A stretch of DNA of 64,000 nucleotides from Candidatus Bathyarchaeota archaeon (GTDB lineage Archaea > Thermoproteota > Bathyarchaeia > Bathyarchaeales > Bathycorpusculaceae), in NCBI GenBank assembly GCA_026014725.1, contig JAOZHV010000022.1, forward strand, positions 62,001 through 126,000, in the 5' to 3' direction. Both the position numbers and the translations under genes were made by a program. Under the pieces are notes generated by a model that made no database searches, was not told the origin of the DNA, and worked only from the letters and a program-made list of their open reading frames with translations. Every line of letters starts with the position of its first letter. Position 1 is the first letter of the stretch. Of this stretch, positions 27,144 through 34,174 are shown one piece after another.

Positions 27144-28199
27144 TCACATCGGGTGGAACCCAGTGCTCTTGAGGCCTGTGGTTTCATCTATGCCCATGAG
27201 TAAGTTTAGGCATTGCACGCCTTGCCCAGAGGCACCTTTAACCATATTATCTAACGCTGAGAAGAGTATGAGACGGTTTGCATGCTCGTCGATTTCAAAG
27301 CCCACATCGCAAAAGTTTGTGCCCATGGTTACTTTTGGGTCGGGCAACTGGAATTGTCCTTTCTGGTATTTCACTATACGTATGAAGGGTTCGTTGCCGT
27401 ACATGCCGCGGAAAGCTTTCCATAAATCCTTGTTAGCGATGGGTTGCGTTGGGAAAGTGTGAATAGTTGCTAAGATACCACGTACAATATTGACTGCATG
27501 CGGGGTAAACGAGATTTTGACTTTTTCGCTTCCAATAGCGTTTAATTCCTGCTCAACTTCGGCGATATGGCGGTGCCCAACGACTTTGTAGGGACGCACA
27601 CCGTTAGAGCGTTCAGGGTGATGAGAAGCAGGTGTTGCTTTACTGCCGCCACCAGAAGAGCCAACCTTTAGGTCCACTACGATTTTGTCTTTGTCAATGA
27701 GTCCAGCCTTCACGATGGGCGCTAAGCCTAAGATGGCGGCTGTTGCCTCGCAACCTGCACAGGCGACAAGTTTTGCTTTTTTTATTTCTTCTCGGTGAAG
27801 TTCTGGCAGTCCGTATGCGGCTTCTTTTAGCATTTCTGGGTGAGCGTGTGTCCAACCGTAGTAGGTTTCGTAGTCAGCGGGGTTTTTGAGGCGAAAGTCC
27901 GCGCTCATGTCTATGACTTTTAAGCCTGCTTCAAGCAGTTTTGGGACTAGGTTAACTGCGCCACCGTGTGGGGTAGCTGTAAACACTAGGTCACAGTTCT
28001 TTTGTAGTTCAGCCATGTCTTGGGGTACAAATTTTAGTTGTGTTAAGCCTCGCAGGTTTGGGTGTACGTTGAAGATGAATTCTCCTGCGCTTTGGCGAGA
28101 AGTAACCATTGTTACCTCTACCTGCGGGTGCATCAGTAACAGTCTTAGGAGTTCTCCTCCAACGTATCCTGTTCCGCCGATTATTCCAATTCTCATCAT
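27144..28199 (-). CDS. lysY: [LysW]-aminoadipyl/glutamyl phosphate reductase
   Basis: This ArgC-type NADPH-dependent reductase of 351 residues has the dinucleotide motif GIIGGTGYVGGELLRLL, the catalytic cysteine in VACAGCEATAAILGL, and GSSGGGSKATPASHHPERS as in LysY/ArgC proteins. It converts the acyl phosphate made by LysZ into the semialdehyde used by LysJ. It lies 23 nt after lysX. Confidence 0.94.
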   Translation of the reverse strand: MMRIGIIGGTGYVGGELLRLLLMHPQVEVTMVTSRQSAGEFIFNVHPNLRGLTQLKFVPQDMAELQKNCDLVFTATPHGGAVNLVPKLLEAGLKVIDMSADFRLKNPADYETYYGWTHAHPEMLKEAAYGLPELHREEIKKAKLVACAGCEATAAILGLAPIVKAGLIDKDKIVVDLKVGSSGGGSKATPASHHPERSNGVRPYKVVGHRHIAEVEQELNAIGSEKVKISFTPHAVNIVRGILATIHTFPTQPIANKDLWKAFRGMYGNEPFIRIVKYQKGQFQLPDPKVTMGTNFCDVGFEIDEHANRLILFSALDNMVKGASGQGVQCLNLLMGIDETTGLKSTGFHPM

Positions 28200-28222
28200 T
28201 CTTCTTTTTCTCTCCCGTTAAT

Positions 28223-29407
28223 TTAATGGTCAATTAGGCTTTGAGCACCCTTCAGCAATGGGATAGCCACGTTGAGTCCTGTTGCGAGTCTTGTGTTCTC
28301 CCAAAACTCTGGACAGGAGTTTGACTCATGAAACACAAGAGCGCTCTGGTTGTTTTCTACGCTTTCTTCAATTATGTTTTTAATATTTTCGTAAGCAGAA
28401 GTATTAGTATATTTTTGGAAGGCTTTTTCAAGTTTCTTGTTCCATTCCTCAAAGTTTGTTAGGCGTGTCTCATCTGCCTTTACTTTTTGAACGGCTAGAA
28501 AAGCTTGCGCTGCTTTCTCAAGTTCAGCTTTGAGGTAGGACTCGTCGGCATTCTTGTTTTCTTTTACGTTAACCATGGCGTCAAGCGCGAATATCCAAGC
28601 ATCGCTACCTTTGCCAAGGGCATCCCCACATTTCACCGCTAACTCCTGAACACTAAGGGGCAGTTTAGCGTGGAAAACCAAGTTGCCAAGGAAAGTGTTT
28701 GTACGGAAATCTTTGAAACCTGCTCTTGCCATAGCCGTGTGGTAACAAACAGGTTGTTTGCCTTTTTCTTTGGAAACAATTATTCGCAAATCGTAGAACC
28801 ATTTTTGGACTAGTTCTTGAGCGACTACACCAATTGGGTTAATTATGGATGGCTTTGTTTCTTGGATGTTGGCGATGAGTTCGTCTGTGCTTTTTGAGAG
28901 CATTATCATTTTGCCGTGAGTGCCAGCGTCAGCTTTGATGACTATGCCTTCTTCTTGGGGGATTTCCTGCTGGAAGAGGTCTGCGATGTCTTTTTCGTTG
29001 TGGATTTCTTTGCCGCTTTTCATTAGGTCAACTGGGTCGCAGGGCACGAAGACGGTTTTGGGGATTGGTATGCCTGCTTTGTAGAGGTTCAGTAGTGTGC
29101 GGAGTTTACTATAGCATAAGAATTCGACTTGCGATGAGTTGAAACTTTTTTTGCCAAGCGCTTCCATGAGGTAGGCGGCTTGGAGGCGGCGGTTTTTGCT
29201 TTGTGCACGGTTGAGCACGACTTTTGTGTCAAGTATTGTTTTTGTGTAGTCTTTGCCCTTGGTTTTGGCAGTAAAGCCGTCTTTTGAGATAGAGAGCGCG
29301 ATTTTGCGGAATGGAATGTAGGTTAATTCTATGCCGAGTTGCTGGGCGGTTAGTTTTATGCCGTTTTCGTCGTTCTCCGACCGCTCGTACAAAAGCGCAA
29401 TGCTCAT
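28223..29407 (-). CDS. lysX: LysW-ligating ATP-grasp enzyme LysX/ArgX with insertion
   Basis: This ATP-grasp ligase joins aminoadipate or glutamate to the C-terminal Glu of LysW. The fold is recognisable from NRAQSKNRRLQAAYLMEAL, VIKADAGTHGKMI and WFYDLRIIV to the metal-site ESNSCPEFWENTRLATGLNVA near the C-terminus. At 394 residues it is about 110 longer than usual LysX (about 280). Much of the excess is a Lys/Glu-rich helical insertion at roughly residues 281-356, between Asp276 and the ESNS metal ligands. Whether it makes lysine, arginine or both cannot be read from the sequence. Confidence 0.88.
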   Translation of the reverse strand: MSIALLYERSENDENGIKLTAQQLGIELTYIPFRKIALSISKDGFTAKTKGKDYTKTILDTKVVLNRAQSKNRRLQAAYLMEALGKKSFNSSQVEFLCYSKLRTLLNLYKAGIPIPKTVFVPCDPVDLMKSGKEIHNEKDIADLFQQEIPQEEGIVIKADAGTHGKMIMLSKSTDELIANIQETKPSIINPIGVVAQELVQKWFYDLRIIVSKEKGKQPVCYHTAMARAGFKDFRTNTFLGNLVFHAKLPLSVQELAVKCGDALGKGSDAWIFALDAMVNVKENKNADESYLKAELEKAAQAFLAVQKVKADETRLTNFEEWNKKLEKAFQKYTNTSAYENIKNIIEESVENNQSALVFHESNSCPEFWENTRLATGLNVAIPLLKGAQSLIDH

Positions 29408-29482
29408 CGCTGTCTACTTCCGTGAAAAAATTTTACCTTAAAAAGGAGAGTTTTCAATTGAAAATGGGTTTGTGGATACTGT

Positions 29483-29701
29483 TTATTCGCCCCAGTCTTC
29501 CCCTTCAATCGTTAACTCTTGAAGGTCTACGCATCCGCCTTTGATCTGTTTAACTTCCAGTTCTAGTCCGCAGCCGGGGCAGCTTAAGATTTCTCCTTTC
29601 TCTGTATCCGCTGGAACATCGAGGTCTGCATCGCAGTCTGGGCATTTTGCTTTGTTGATGGTTTTCAACTCTTCGGGTTTGGGATTTACTTGTTTTATCA
29701 T
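29483..29701 (-). CDS. lysW: Amino-group carrier protein LysW
   Basis: The small acidic carrier protects the alpha-amino group of intermediates. It has paired zinc-binding CPDC and CPGC motifs and ends in the diagnostic EDWGE, whose last Glu is the attachment point. The frame is open to an ATG at 29743, but the TATA box at 29758-29763 would start transcription at about 29735. The ATG at 29701 (MIKQVNPK) is therefore the more likely start. It is first in the lys operon. Confidence 0.9.
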   Translation of the reverse strand: MIKQVNPKPEELKTINKAKCPDCDADLDVPADTEKGEILSCPGCGLELEVKQIKGGCVDLQELTIEGEDWGE

Positions 29702-29757
29702 TTTATTCGTCACATTATATTTTATTGGAAATGTCATTTTCATTTATTCGGGAACCT

Positions 29758-29763
29758 TTTAAA
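29758..29763 (-). promoter_or_regulatory. TATA box of the lysWXYZJK operon
   Basis: TTTAAA, followed by AGG on the minus strand, sits between lysW and the divergent Lrp-type gene. The expected transcript start (about 29735) lies inside the longest lysW frame and supports the shorter start. Confidence 0.4.
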
Positions 29764-29958
29764 CATTGCGACTAATTTGTTACAAGATGGGTTCCTAATG
29801 TATCATTTGGTGCAACATTTTTGACACACAGAACCGCCACATTTGATGAAAAACGCAAGCATAAACAATTTATCTTAACGAAATTCGAAGGGAATATTAA
29901 AAACTTGTAATGAAAAACGTTAAATTTTTCCAAACCAATAACAACGCAGCTGGTAAAC

Positions 29959-30369
29959 ATGGATGATAAAGACAAGCAAATCATAAAAATCCTAAAAGAC
30001 GACGGAAGAGCTGGCTACGGTGACATCGGCAGTAAAATAGGTTTGTCCGAAGGAGCAGTGCGTAAGAGAATCAAGACACTCAGCGACGATGGTGTCATAA
30101 GAAAGTTCACTGTTAAAATAGGTGTTGCAGAGGGAGCCGAAGCCATCACTTTGCTTGCGATTAACCCCTCGTTTCCGACACAGGAAGTGTCAAAGAAAAT
30201 TCGAAGCATCCCCAACGTTGAGACAATTTATGAGGTAACAGGCGAATACGACATTGTGGCAGTCATCGGCGGCATGAATGTAACTGAAGTTAATGAATGC
30301 CTAGAAAAGATACGCCGCGTCGAAGGCGTCATGAAAACCAACAGCATGATTGTACTGCGAAGCTGGTAA
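29959..30369 (+). CDS. Lrp/AsnC-family regulator, LysM-like
   Basis: The N-terminal helix-turn-helix (residues 1-50, IGLSEGAVRKRIKTLSDDGV) and a C-terminal RAM/ACT-like domain (about 65-136, EVTGEYDIVAVIGG) define an Lrp-family protein of 136 residues. In Sulfolobus the Lrp-like LysM controls lysWXJK in response to lysine. Here the gene is divergent from lysW, 215 bp away, so control of the lys operon is likely (inference from position and family). A GGT element precedes the ATG. Confidence 0.88.
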   Translation: MDDKDKQIIKILKDDGRAGYGDIGSKIGLSEGAVRKRIKTLSDDGVIRKFTVKIGVAEGAEAITLLAINPSFPTQEVSKKIRSIPNVETIYEVTGEYDIVAVIGGMNVTEVNECLEKIRRVEGVMKTNSMIVLRSW

Positions 30370-30402
30370 ATCATCCCGCTACCCAAATTTGCGTAGCTCA
30401 CC

Positions 30403-30446
30403 ATCCTATTTGGCGTCTATTAGTATCCTATTTGGATGCTATTAGA
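30403..30446 (+). repeat. 22-bp tandem duplication
   Basis: Two adjacent copies, ATCCTATTTGG followed by a variable triplet and CTATTAG, occupy 30403-30424 and 30425-30446 and differ at four positions. The second copy runs into the G-rich element at 30441. Confidence 0.8.
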
Positions 30447-30486
30447 AATTCTATGCAGAAACTATAGAGGGGTAGGTTGCTGTTGC
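30441..30486 (+). repeat. G-rich intergenic element, class A, copy 1
   Basis: The block contains ATTAGAAA, TCTATGCAGAAAC, TATAGAGGGGTAGGT and GCTGTTG in that order. A near-identical block occurs on the minus strand at 63801-63846, in another intergenic region. About 40 of 46 positions agree by eye. Function is unknown. Confidence 0.7.
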
Positions 30487-30500
30487 AGTTTACGTTTTGG

Positions 30501-30593
30501 TTTACTACGTACATTCAGGGTTCTCTATTTACTGCGTACATCGCAGGGTTGATTGTACGTAATAACAGGCACAGAGCTCATGTACGTAGTAAA
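30501..30593. repeat. Symmetric array of four CGTACA/TGTACG half-sites
   Basis: TTTACTACGTACAT at 30501-30514 is exactly inverted as ATGTACGTAGTAAA at 30580-30593. Between them lie TTTACTGCGTACAT (30528-30541) and TGTACGTAATAA (30554-30565). The GTAC cores start at 30509, 30536, 30555 and 30582, giving spacings of 27, 19 and 27 bp. This is the architecture of a multi-site operator. The half-site is like the GTACA...TGTAC palindrome in front of trpB2. Confidence 0.75.
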
Positions 30594-30608
30594 AACCAGA
30601 CAATTCAC

Positions 30609-30650
30609 CCCTTTAAATAGGGGGATAGGGTAGTGGGCAGAGCAACAAAG
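30609..30650 (+). repeat. G-rich intergenic element, class B, copy 1
   Basis: CCTTTAAATA, a TATA-like core, is followed by GGGGGATAGG (30620-30629) and by GCAGAGCAACAAAG (30637-30650). Related copies lie at 37192-37231 (+) and 58705-58757 (-). The conserved CAGAGCAACAA begins about 24 bp after the centre of the TATA-like core, where an archaeal transcript would start. Confidence 0.7.
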
Positions 30651-30765
30651 TCACAATCAGCTATACCGCTAAAAACGCTTAGGAAAGACATGTTGAAAGA
30701 CTATTATTTCTAACAATAAATTTATTGGATTGAAAAAACAAACTCTAATGTAAGGTGACTTGTGA

Positions 30766-31359
30766 ATGTCTTCAGATATAGACGATTACCCTGACTGGTT
30801 CAGAAAAAGGCGCCCAGCCAAAGACCCGTTCTTTAGCGACATAGACAGCATGTTCAAAGAAATGGAAAGGATGATGGATGAAGAACTCAAAAACTTCGCG
30901 CAGAGAGTCCCCAAAGAATACGTCAAAGAACGCCAACTGCCAGACGGCAGCACCGTCAAAGAGCTAGGGCCATTCGTTTACGGTTACAGCATGAAAATAG
31001 GCCCAGATGGCAAGCCTGAAATCCAAGAGTTCGGCAACCTCAAAAAAGGCCTCAAAGGCACACCCCAAGTAAAAGAAGAACGCGAACCACTCGTGGACAT
31101 TGTTGAAACAAACGATGAAGTCCGCGTGGTCGTGGAACTCCCAGGCGTGGAAAAAACTGACATAAAACTTCACGGCACTGAGGATTCACTGGAAATTTCA
31201 GTTGATACACCGCAATACAAGTATTATAAGGAAGTTGAGTTACCCGCTAAAGTTAGGGTTAAAGAGGCAAAATCCACCTACAAAAACGGCGTCTTAGAAG
31301 TGGTTCTTCCAAAATCTGAGCCCCAAAAGCCCAAAGGCGAACCAATCAACATAGGCTAA
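30766..31359 (+). CDS. Small heat-shock protein with extended N-terminal region
   Basis: The alpha-crystallin domain occupies about residues 105-190 (EPLVDIVETNDEVRVVVELPG, then NGVLEVVLPKS). The first 100 residues contain DPFFSDIDSMFKEMERMMDEEL and a glycine-rich GPFVYGYSMKIGPDGKPEI segment, typical of one archaeal Hsp20 subgroup. It is a holdase chaperone, cytosolic. An AAGGTGA site lies 7 nt before the ATG. The complex promoter region upstream suggests dedicated regulation. Confidence 0.9.
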   Translation: MSSDIDDYPDWFRKRRPAKDPFFSDIDSMFKEMERMMDEELKNFAQRVPKEYVKERQLPDGSTVKELGPFVYGYSMKIGPDGKPEIQEFGNLKKGLKGTPQVKEEREPLVDIVETNDEVRVVVELPGVEKTDIKLHGTEDSLEISVDTPQYKYYKEVELPAKVRVKEAKSTYKNGVLEVVLPKSEPQKPKGEPINIG

Positions 31360-31410
31360 AAAGCCTTAAAACCCCCATTTCGCCATCTCTTTACAGTAGC
31401 CAGTGTAACA

Positions 31411-31818
31411 ATGAACGACTCTGAAATCGACACGTTAAATGCTATTTGTAGAGAAGCAAAAACAGCAGGAAAACTCTCCGGCGAAAATCTCACCCAACTC
31501 TACGAGCTTTTCGGCTCAAGATTCACCAAAGCCCTTGATGCGCTAAAAGAAGGCAGAGTAAAAAAGTACGTTTTTCATCCAAGCGAGCGTACAGTTTGGA
31601 TAGTCATCGGCAGAGAGCGTGATTACCTGATTATGCCTGAAGCCGAGTTCTGCCCCTGCGACGACTTTTACTTTAGAGTGCTTGACAGGAAGGTTCACAT
31701 GTGTTACCACTTGTTGACGCAGAAAATCGCGCAGAATTTGGGCTGGTTTGAAATTATTGAGGAAAATGATGAGAGTTATGACATGTTGATGAATGACTGG
31801 AAAAAAGCTACTCCTTAA
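31411..31818 (+). CDS. SWIM zinc-finger domain protein
   Basis: The 135-residue protein has a SWIM zinc-binding pattern, Cys81-x-Cys83 ... Cys98-x-His100, within EFCPCDDFYFRVLDRKVHMCYHLLTQKI. The N-terminal half is a helical domain followed by short strands (KYVFHPSERTVWIVIG). In eukaryotes and archaea, stand-alone SWIM proteins can partner with RadA/Rad51 paralogues in recombination. An RPA-like gene lies 860 bp downstream. The partnership is inference. It follows the Hsp20 gene by 51 nt and may be co-transcribed. Confidence 0.8.
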   Translation: MNDSEIDTLNAICREAKTAGKLSGENLTQLYELFGSRFTKALDALKEGRVKKYVFHPSERTVWIVIGRERDYLIMPEAEFCPCDDFYFRVLDRKVHMCYHLLTQKIAQNLGWFEIIEENDESYDMLMNDWKKATP

Positions 31819-31864
31819 ATATGAAGAGTTACAAGAATACTGATAAAATGCAAGGAGAACCCAG

Positions 31865-31987
31865 ATGGATTTAAGCGCGTACTTCGTAACACTCCAATAT
31901 GTTCTGATGGGCTCAGTGTTTATTGCTCTACTGTTAATCTTCCTGTATGCTTATTACGGCAAAGAAGAAGAGCAAGAACCCGAGTAG
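31865..31987 (+). CDS. 40-residue single-span membrane protein
   Basis: The frame begins with ATG at 31865 behind a perfect AAGGAG at 7-nt spacing, one of the best ribosome-binding sites in the window. The product is one membrane helix (residues 9-33) with an acidic tail KEEEQEPE and no charged residues in the helix. Such tiny proteins often regulate a membrane partner. No family is recognised. It converges with the DUF131 pair 6 nt away. Confidence 0.65.
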   Translation: MDLSAYFVTLQYVLMGSVFIALLLIFLYAYYGKEEEQEPE

Positions 31988-31993
31988 GAACTT

Positions 31994-32296
31994 TTAACCG
32001 CTAAACCTTCTTGACCTGCGGTTCAACACAAAAAACAAGATTAGGCTTATCACCGTAAGAATTACGCTAATTATTATTAGCCAGCTTGCGTTGGGTCCAG
32101 AGCCGAAGATAATAGGGATTGGGCCGATGAGGATTACTCCGCCGACGCTTCCTGAACCGCCGAGCGCCGACGAGACGACAACCAGAACAATTATGCCGAT
32201 GAAGACCAAAGCTACGCCTAATAGCAGAAAAACGAAGAGCCTGTTAGAAAAACTGTCGTCCTCATCCGCATATTCATCGGTTTCCCCATCATTCAT
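31994..32296 (-). CDS. DUF131 (TIGR00304) membrane protein, copy 1
   Basis: The 100-residue product has an acidic N-terminus, a membrane helix (residues 20-42), the family motif GGVILIGPIPIIFGS and a second helix (72-92). TIGR00304/DUF131 proteins are small archaeal membrane proteins of unknown role. It starts with ATG 6 nt after the stop of a second DUF131 gene, so the two are an operon and perhaps a heteromer. Confidence 0.8.
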   Translation of the reverse strand: MNDGETDEYADEDDSFSNRLFVFLLLGVALVFIGIIVLVVVSSALGGSGSVGGVILIGPIPIIFGSGPNASWLIIISVILTVISLILFFVLNRRSRRFSG

Positions 32297-32302
32297 ATCG
32301 TT

Positions 32303-32575
32303 TTACCTCAACCACCAATAATACAGCAACATTATAATTAGCATCACAATGGTGAGCGCTAACGCCAGCGCCAAAACCGTTTTAACTGATTTTTTGTCTG
32401 TACCAAAAATTATCGGCACTGGACCAATCATGATGACACCTGCACCGCGCACCTTCCCCTTGGCACCACCACGCGTGGAAGCGAGGATTAGGACGATGAC
32501 TATGATTACGATTCCGACAACAATTAACGCTAAGGCAAGCGCGTAAAAAGTTTCAAGGGTAACCGTGGCATTCAG
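32303..32575 (-). CDS. DUF131 membrane protein, copy 2, non-canonical start
   Basis: This frame on the minus strand encodes a helix (ALALALIVVGIVIIVIVLILA), the DUF131 motif GAGVIMIGPVPIIFG and a second helix, so it is real by family resemblance. No ATG, GTG or TTG lies in frame upstream of the first helix. The frame opens after a TAG with CTG at 32575, close behind GGAG. An ATG three bases into the next frame (CTGAATGCC) hints at a frameshift or sequencing error instead. With the CTG the product has 90 residues. Confidence 0.6.
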   Translation of the reverse strand: MNATVTLETFYALALALIVVGIVIIVIVLILASTRGGAKGKVRGAGVIMIGPVPIIFGTDKKSVKTVLALALALTIVMLIIMLLYYWWLR

Positions 32576-32679
32576 CGCTCCAAACTAAAAATAAACTGCC
32601 GTTTTAATAAACGTAGCCAGCCACAAGCGAGAATGCAAAATATTAAAAACCCCTAACGCGCTAATCGTTTCGGCGCAAA

Positions 32680-33522
32680 ATGACCACACAAGACATCATC
32701 CAAGAGATTCTGCAGAAAAACCAGCAAATCAGCCAAGAACAAATTCTGGAGAGGCTTGAGGCTGAAAGGGCCAAAACAGGCGGGTTGCTCGGCGACGAGA
32801 CGCTGTTGAGGTTGATTGCCGCCAAATTCGGTGTCCAAGTCCAGCAAAACTCGTTCCACAACAGTGGAATATTATCAACAGGTCGTTTGTTTGCTGGGTT
32901 GAATGATGTTACGGTGGCTGGACGCTTAATCGCTGTTTTTCCTGTTAAAACCTTTCAGGGCGCTGAGAAATCGGGCAAGTTTGCAACCGTGATACTGGCG
33001 GATAACGAGGGCTTACTTCGGGTGGTGCTGTGGGATAAAAAAGCGGATGCGATTGAAAGTGGCGAGTTGAAAGCTGGGCTTGCGGTGCGGTTGTTGCATG
33101 GTTACACGCGGCAAGACAGGTACGGCAAGACAGAGTTACATCTTGGGGGTAAAAGCCAAATCGAAATCACACCAGAAGACACTGCTTATCCATCCCTCGA
33201 AAAGTTTACCGCGAAAATCAAGAGCCTACACAAGGATTCGGGCAACGTGCACCTGCTAGGCACCGTGAAAGCGATTTTGAGCAGAAACACTTTTCCACGA
33301 AACAGTGAAGGCGAGGGAGCGGTGATGCGGGTGGCTTTAGCGGACGAGTCAGGCGAAACGACGCTGGTTGTTTGGAATGAGCAAGTGCTTGAGTTGGAAA
33401 AGAAGCTTGAGGTTGGCATGCGTTTGCTGGTAGTTAACGCTAGAGTGAAAGAGTCTCAAAATAGCTGCTTAGAGGTTCATGTTGACTCGAACACATTTGT
33501 CGATGCCCAAAAGGCAAACTAA
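32680..33522 (+). CDS. RPA-like single-stranded DNA-binding protein
   Basis: The 280-residue protein has an N-terminal helical segment (about 1-55, with EILQKNQQISQEQILERLE) and two OB-fold domains. The first is near residues 75-165 (VAGRLIAVFPVKTF ... GLLRVVLWDKKADAI), the second 185-275 (LLGTVKAIL ... TLVVWNEQVLELE). The repeated strand ending in VVLWD/LVVWNE is typical of replication factor A. It binds single-stranded DNA in replication and repair. No zinc-finger module is present, unlike some euryarchaeal RPAs. It is monocistronic. Confidence 0.87.
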   Translation: MTTQDIIQEILQKNQQISQEQILERLEAERAKTGGLLGDETLLRLIAAKFGVQVQQNSFHNSGILSTGRLFAGLNDVTVAGRLIAVFPVKTFQGAEKSGKFATVILADNEGLLRVVLWDKKADAIESGELKAGLAVRLLHGYTRQDRYGKTELHLGGKSQIEITPEDTAYPSLEKFTAKIKSLHKDSGNVHLLGTVKAILSRNTFPRNSEGEGAVMRVALADESGETTLVVWNEQVLELEKKLEVGMRLLVVNARVKESQNSCLEVHVDSNTFVDAQKAN

Positions 33523-33524
33523 AG

Positions 33525-33986
33525 TTATTGCTTGCTGTACCTGTCGCAGTAAACGTCAGTGTTTGGGAAAACCGATTTCACCCGTTCAAAACGCTTCTTT
33601 GCGTTAATTTTCTCTTCAAGCATAATGACGTCTTTGGGTTTGCTGAAACGCTCGGTTTTGCCGTCTTCACGTTTCCGCTCCACTTTGATGCAGTCGTCCA
33701 CCATACAGCAAAGCACACAGGCACCACAGTAAACGCACAGATCCTCAGTGATGCCTACTCCGCTTGCGGTCCAGTACAAGGCATTGGTTGGGCAAGCTTT
33801 AATGCATAGTTTACATTGTCCGCCGACACAGGTAAACTTGTTGATGGAGATTTTGCCATCTTTGAAAATTTCTTTTACGCCTGTAGGCTCCAAAAGCTCT
33901 TGCCGACGCTTCTTCTTTGCCTTCTCCTCAGTATCTTCTGATAGTAAACCGAAGATGTCGAAGGCAGAAGAGTCGTTCTTTGGCAC
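33525..33986 (-). CDS. Ferredoxin-like iron-sulfur protein
   Basis: The 153-residue protein carries two cysteine clusters, CVGGQCKLCIKACP (about residue 53) and CVYCGACVLCCMVDDC (about 83), fitting two [4Fe-4S] centres. Basic, helical N- and C-terminal extensions flank the ferredoxin core (KAKKKRRQELL and EEKINAKKRFERVK), which is unusual for a simple electron carrier and suggests a docking partner. The start is GTG at 33986. The gene converges with the RPA gene, 2 nt apart. Confidence 0.85.
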   Translation of the reverse strand: MPKNDSSAFDIFGLLSEDTEEKAKKKRRQELLEPTGVKEIFKDGKISINKFTCVGGQCKLCIKACPTNALYWTASGVGITEDLCVYCGACVLCCMVDDCIKVERKREDGKTERFSKPKDVIMLEEKINAKKRFERVKSVFPNTDVYCDRYSKQ

Positions 33987-34174
33987 TGTTTGGAACCACG
34001 CTTAAGCTTTGTTATTTCTAAAGAAAGGCTTTATGAATTATTAATTACTTATCCATCAACCGCAGAATTTTACCATACCATCATGCTTAGTCAAACGCAA
34101 AACCGACAGGAAATATGCCAAAACCTATTACTGCCTATTCCAAATAATCTTCACAGCTTAACGGTGGCAAAAGT

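Larger units (their letters stand above)
30370..30765. other. Repeat-rich intergenic region
   Basis: These 396 bases hold no gene. From left to right they contain a 22-bp tandem duplication, a G-rich element, a symmetric set of four CGTACA-type half-sites, a second G-rich element with a TATA-like core, and the promoter and leader of the Hsp20 gene at 30766. The last includes a TATA-like AATAAATTTATT near 30714 and AAGGTGA 7 nt before the ATG. The components are listed separately. Confidence 0.6.

Noticed and set aside
29772-29984. 70-codon frame on the minus strand across the lysW-Lrp divergent spacer
   Set aside because: It overlaps the Lrp-type gene start and the promoter region, has odd composition and no ribosome-binding site.
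30370-30765. CRISPR array
   Set aside because: Repeats here are few, inverted and irregularly spaced, with no constant repeat/spacer alternation and no cas genes in the window.
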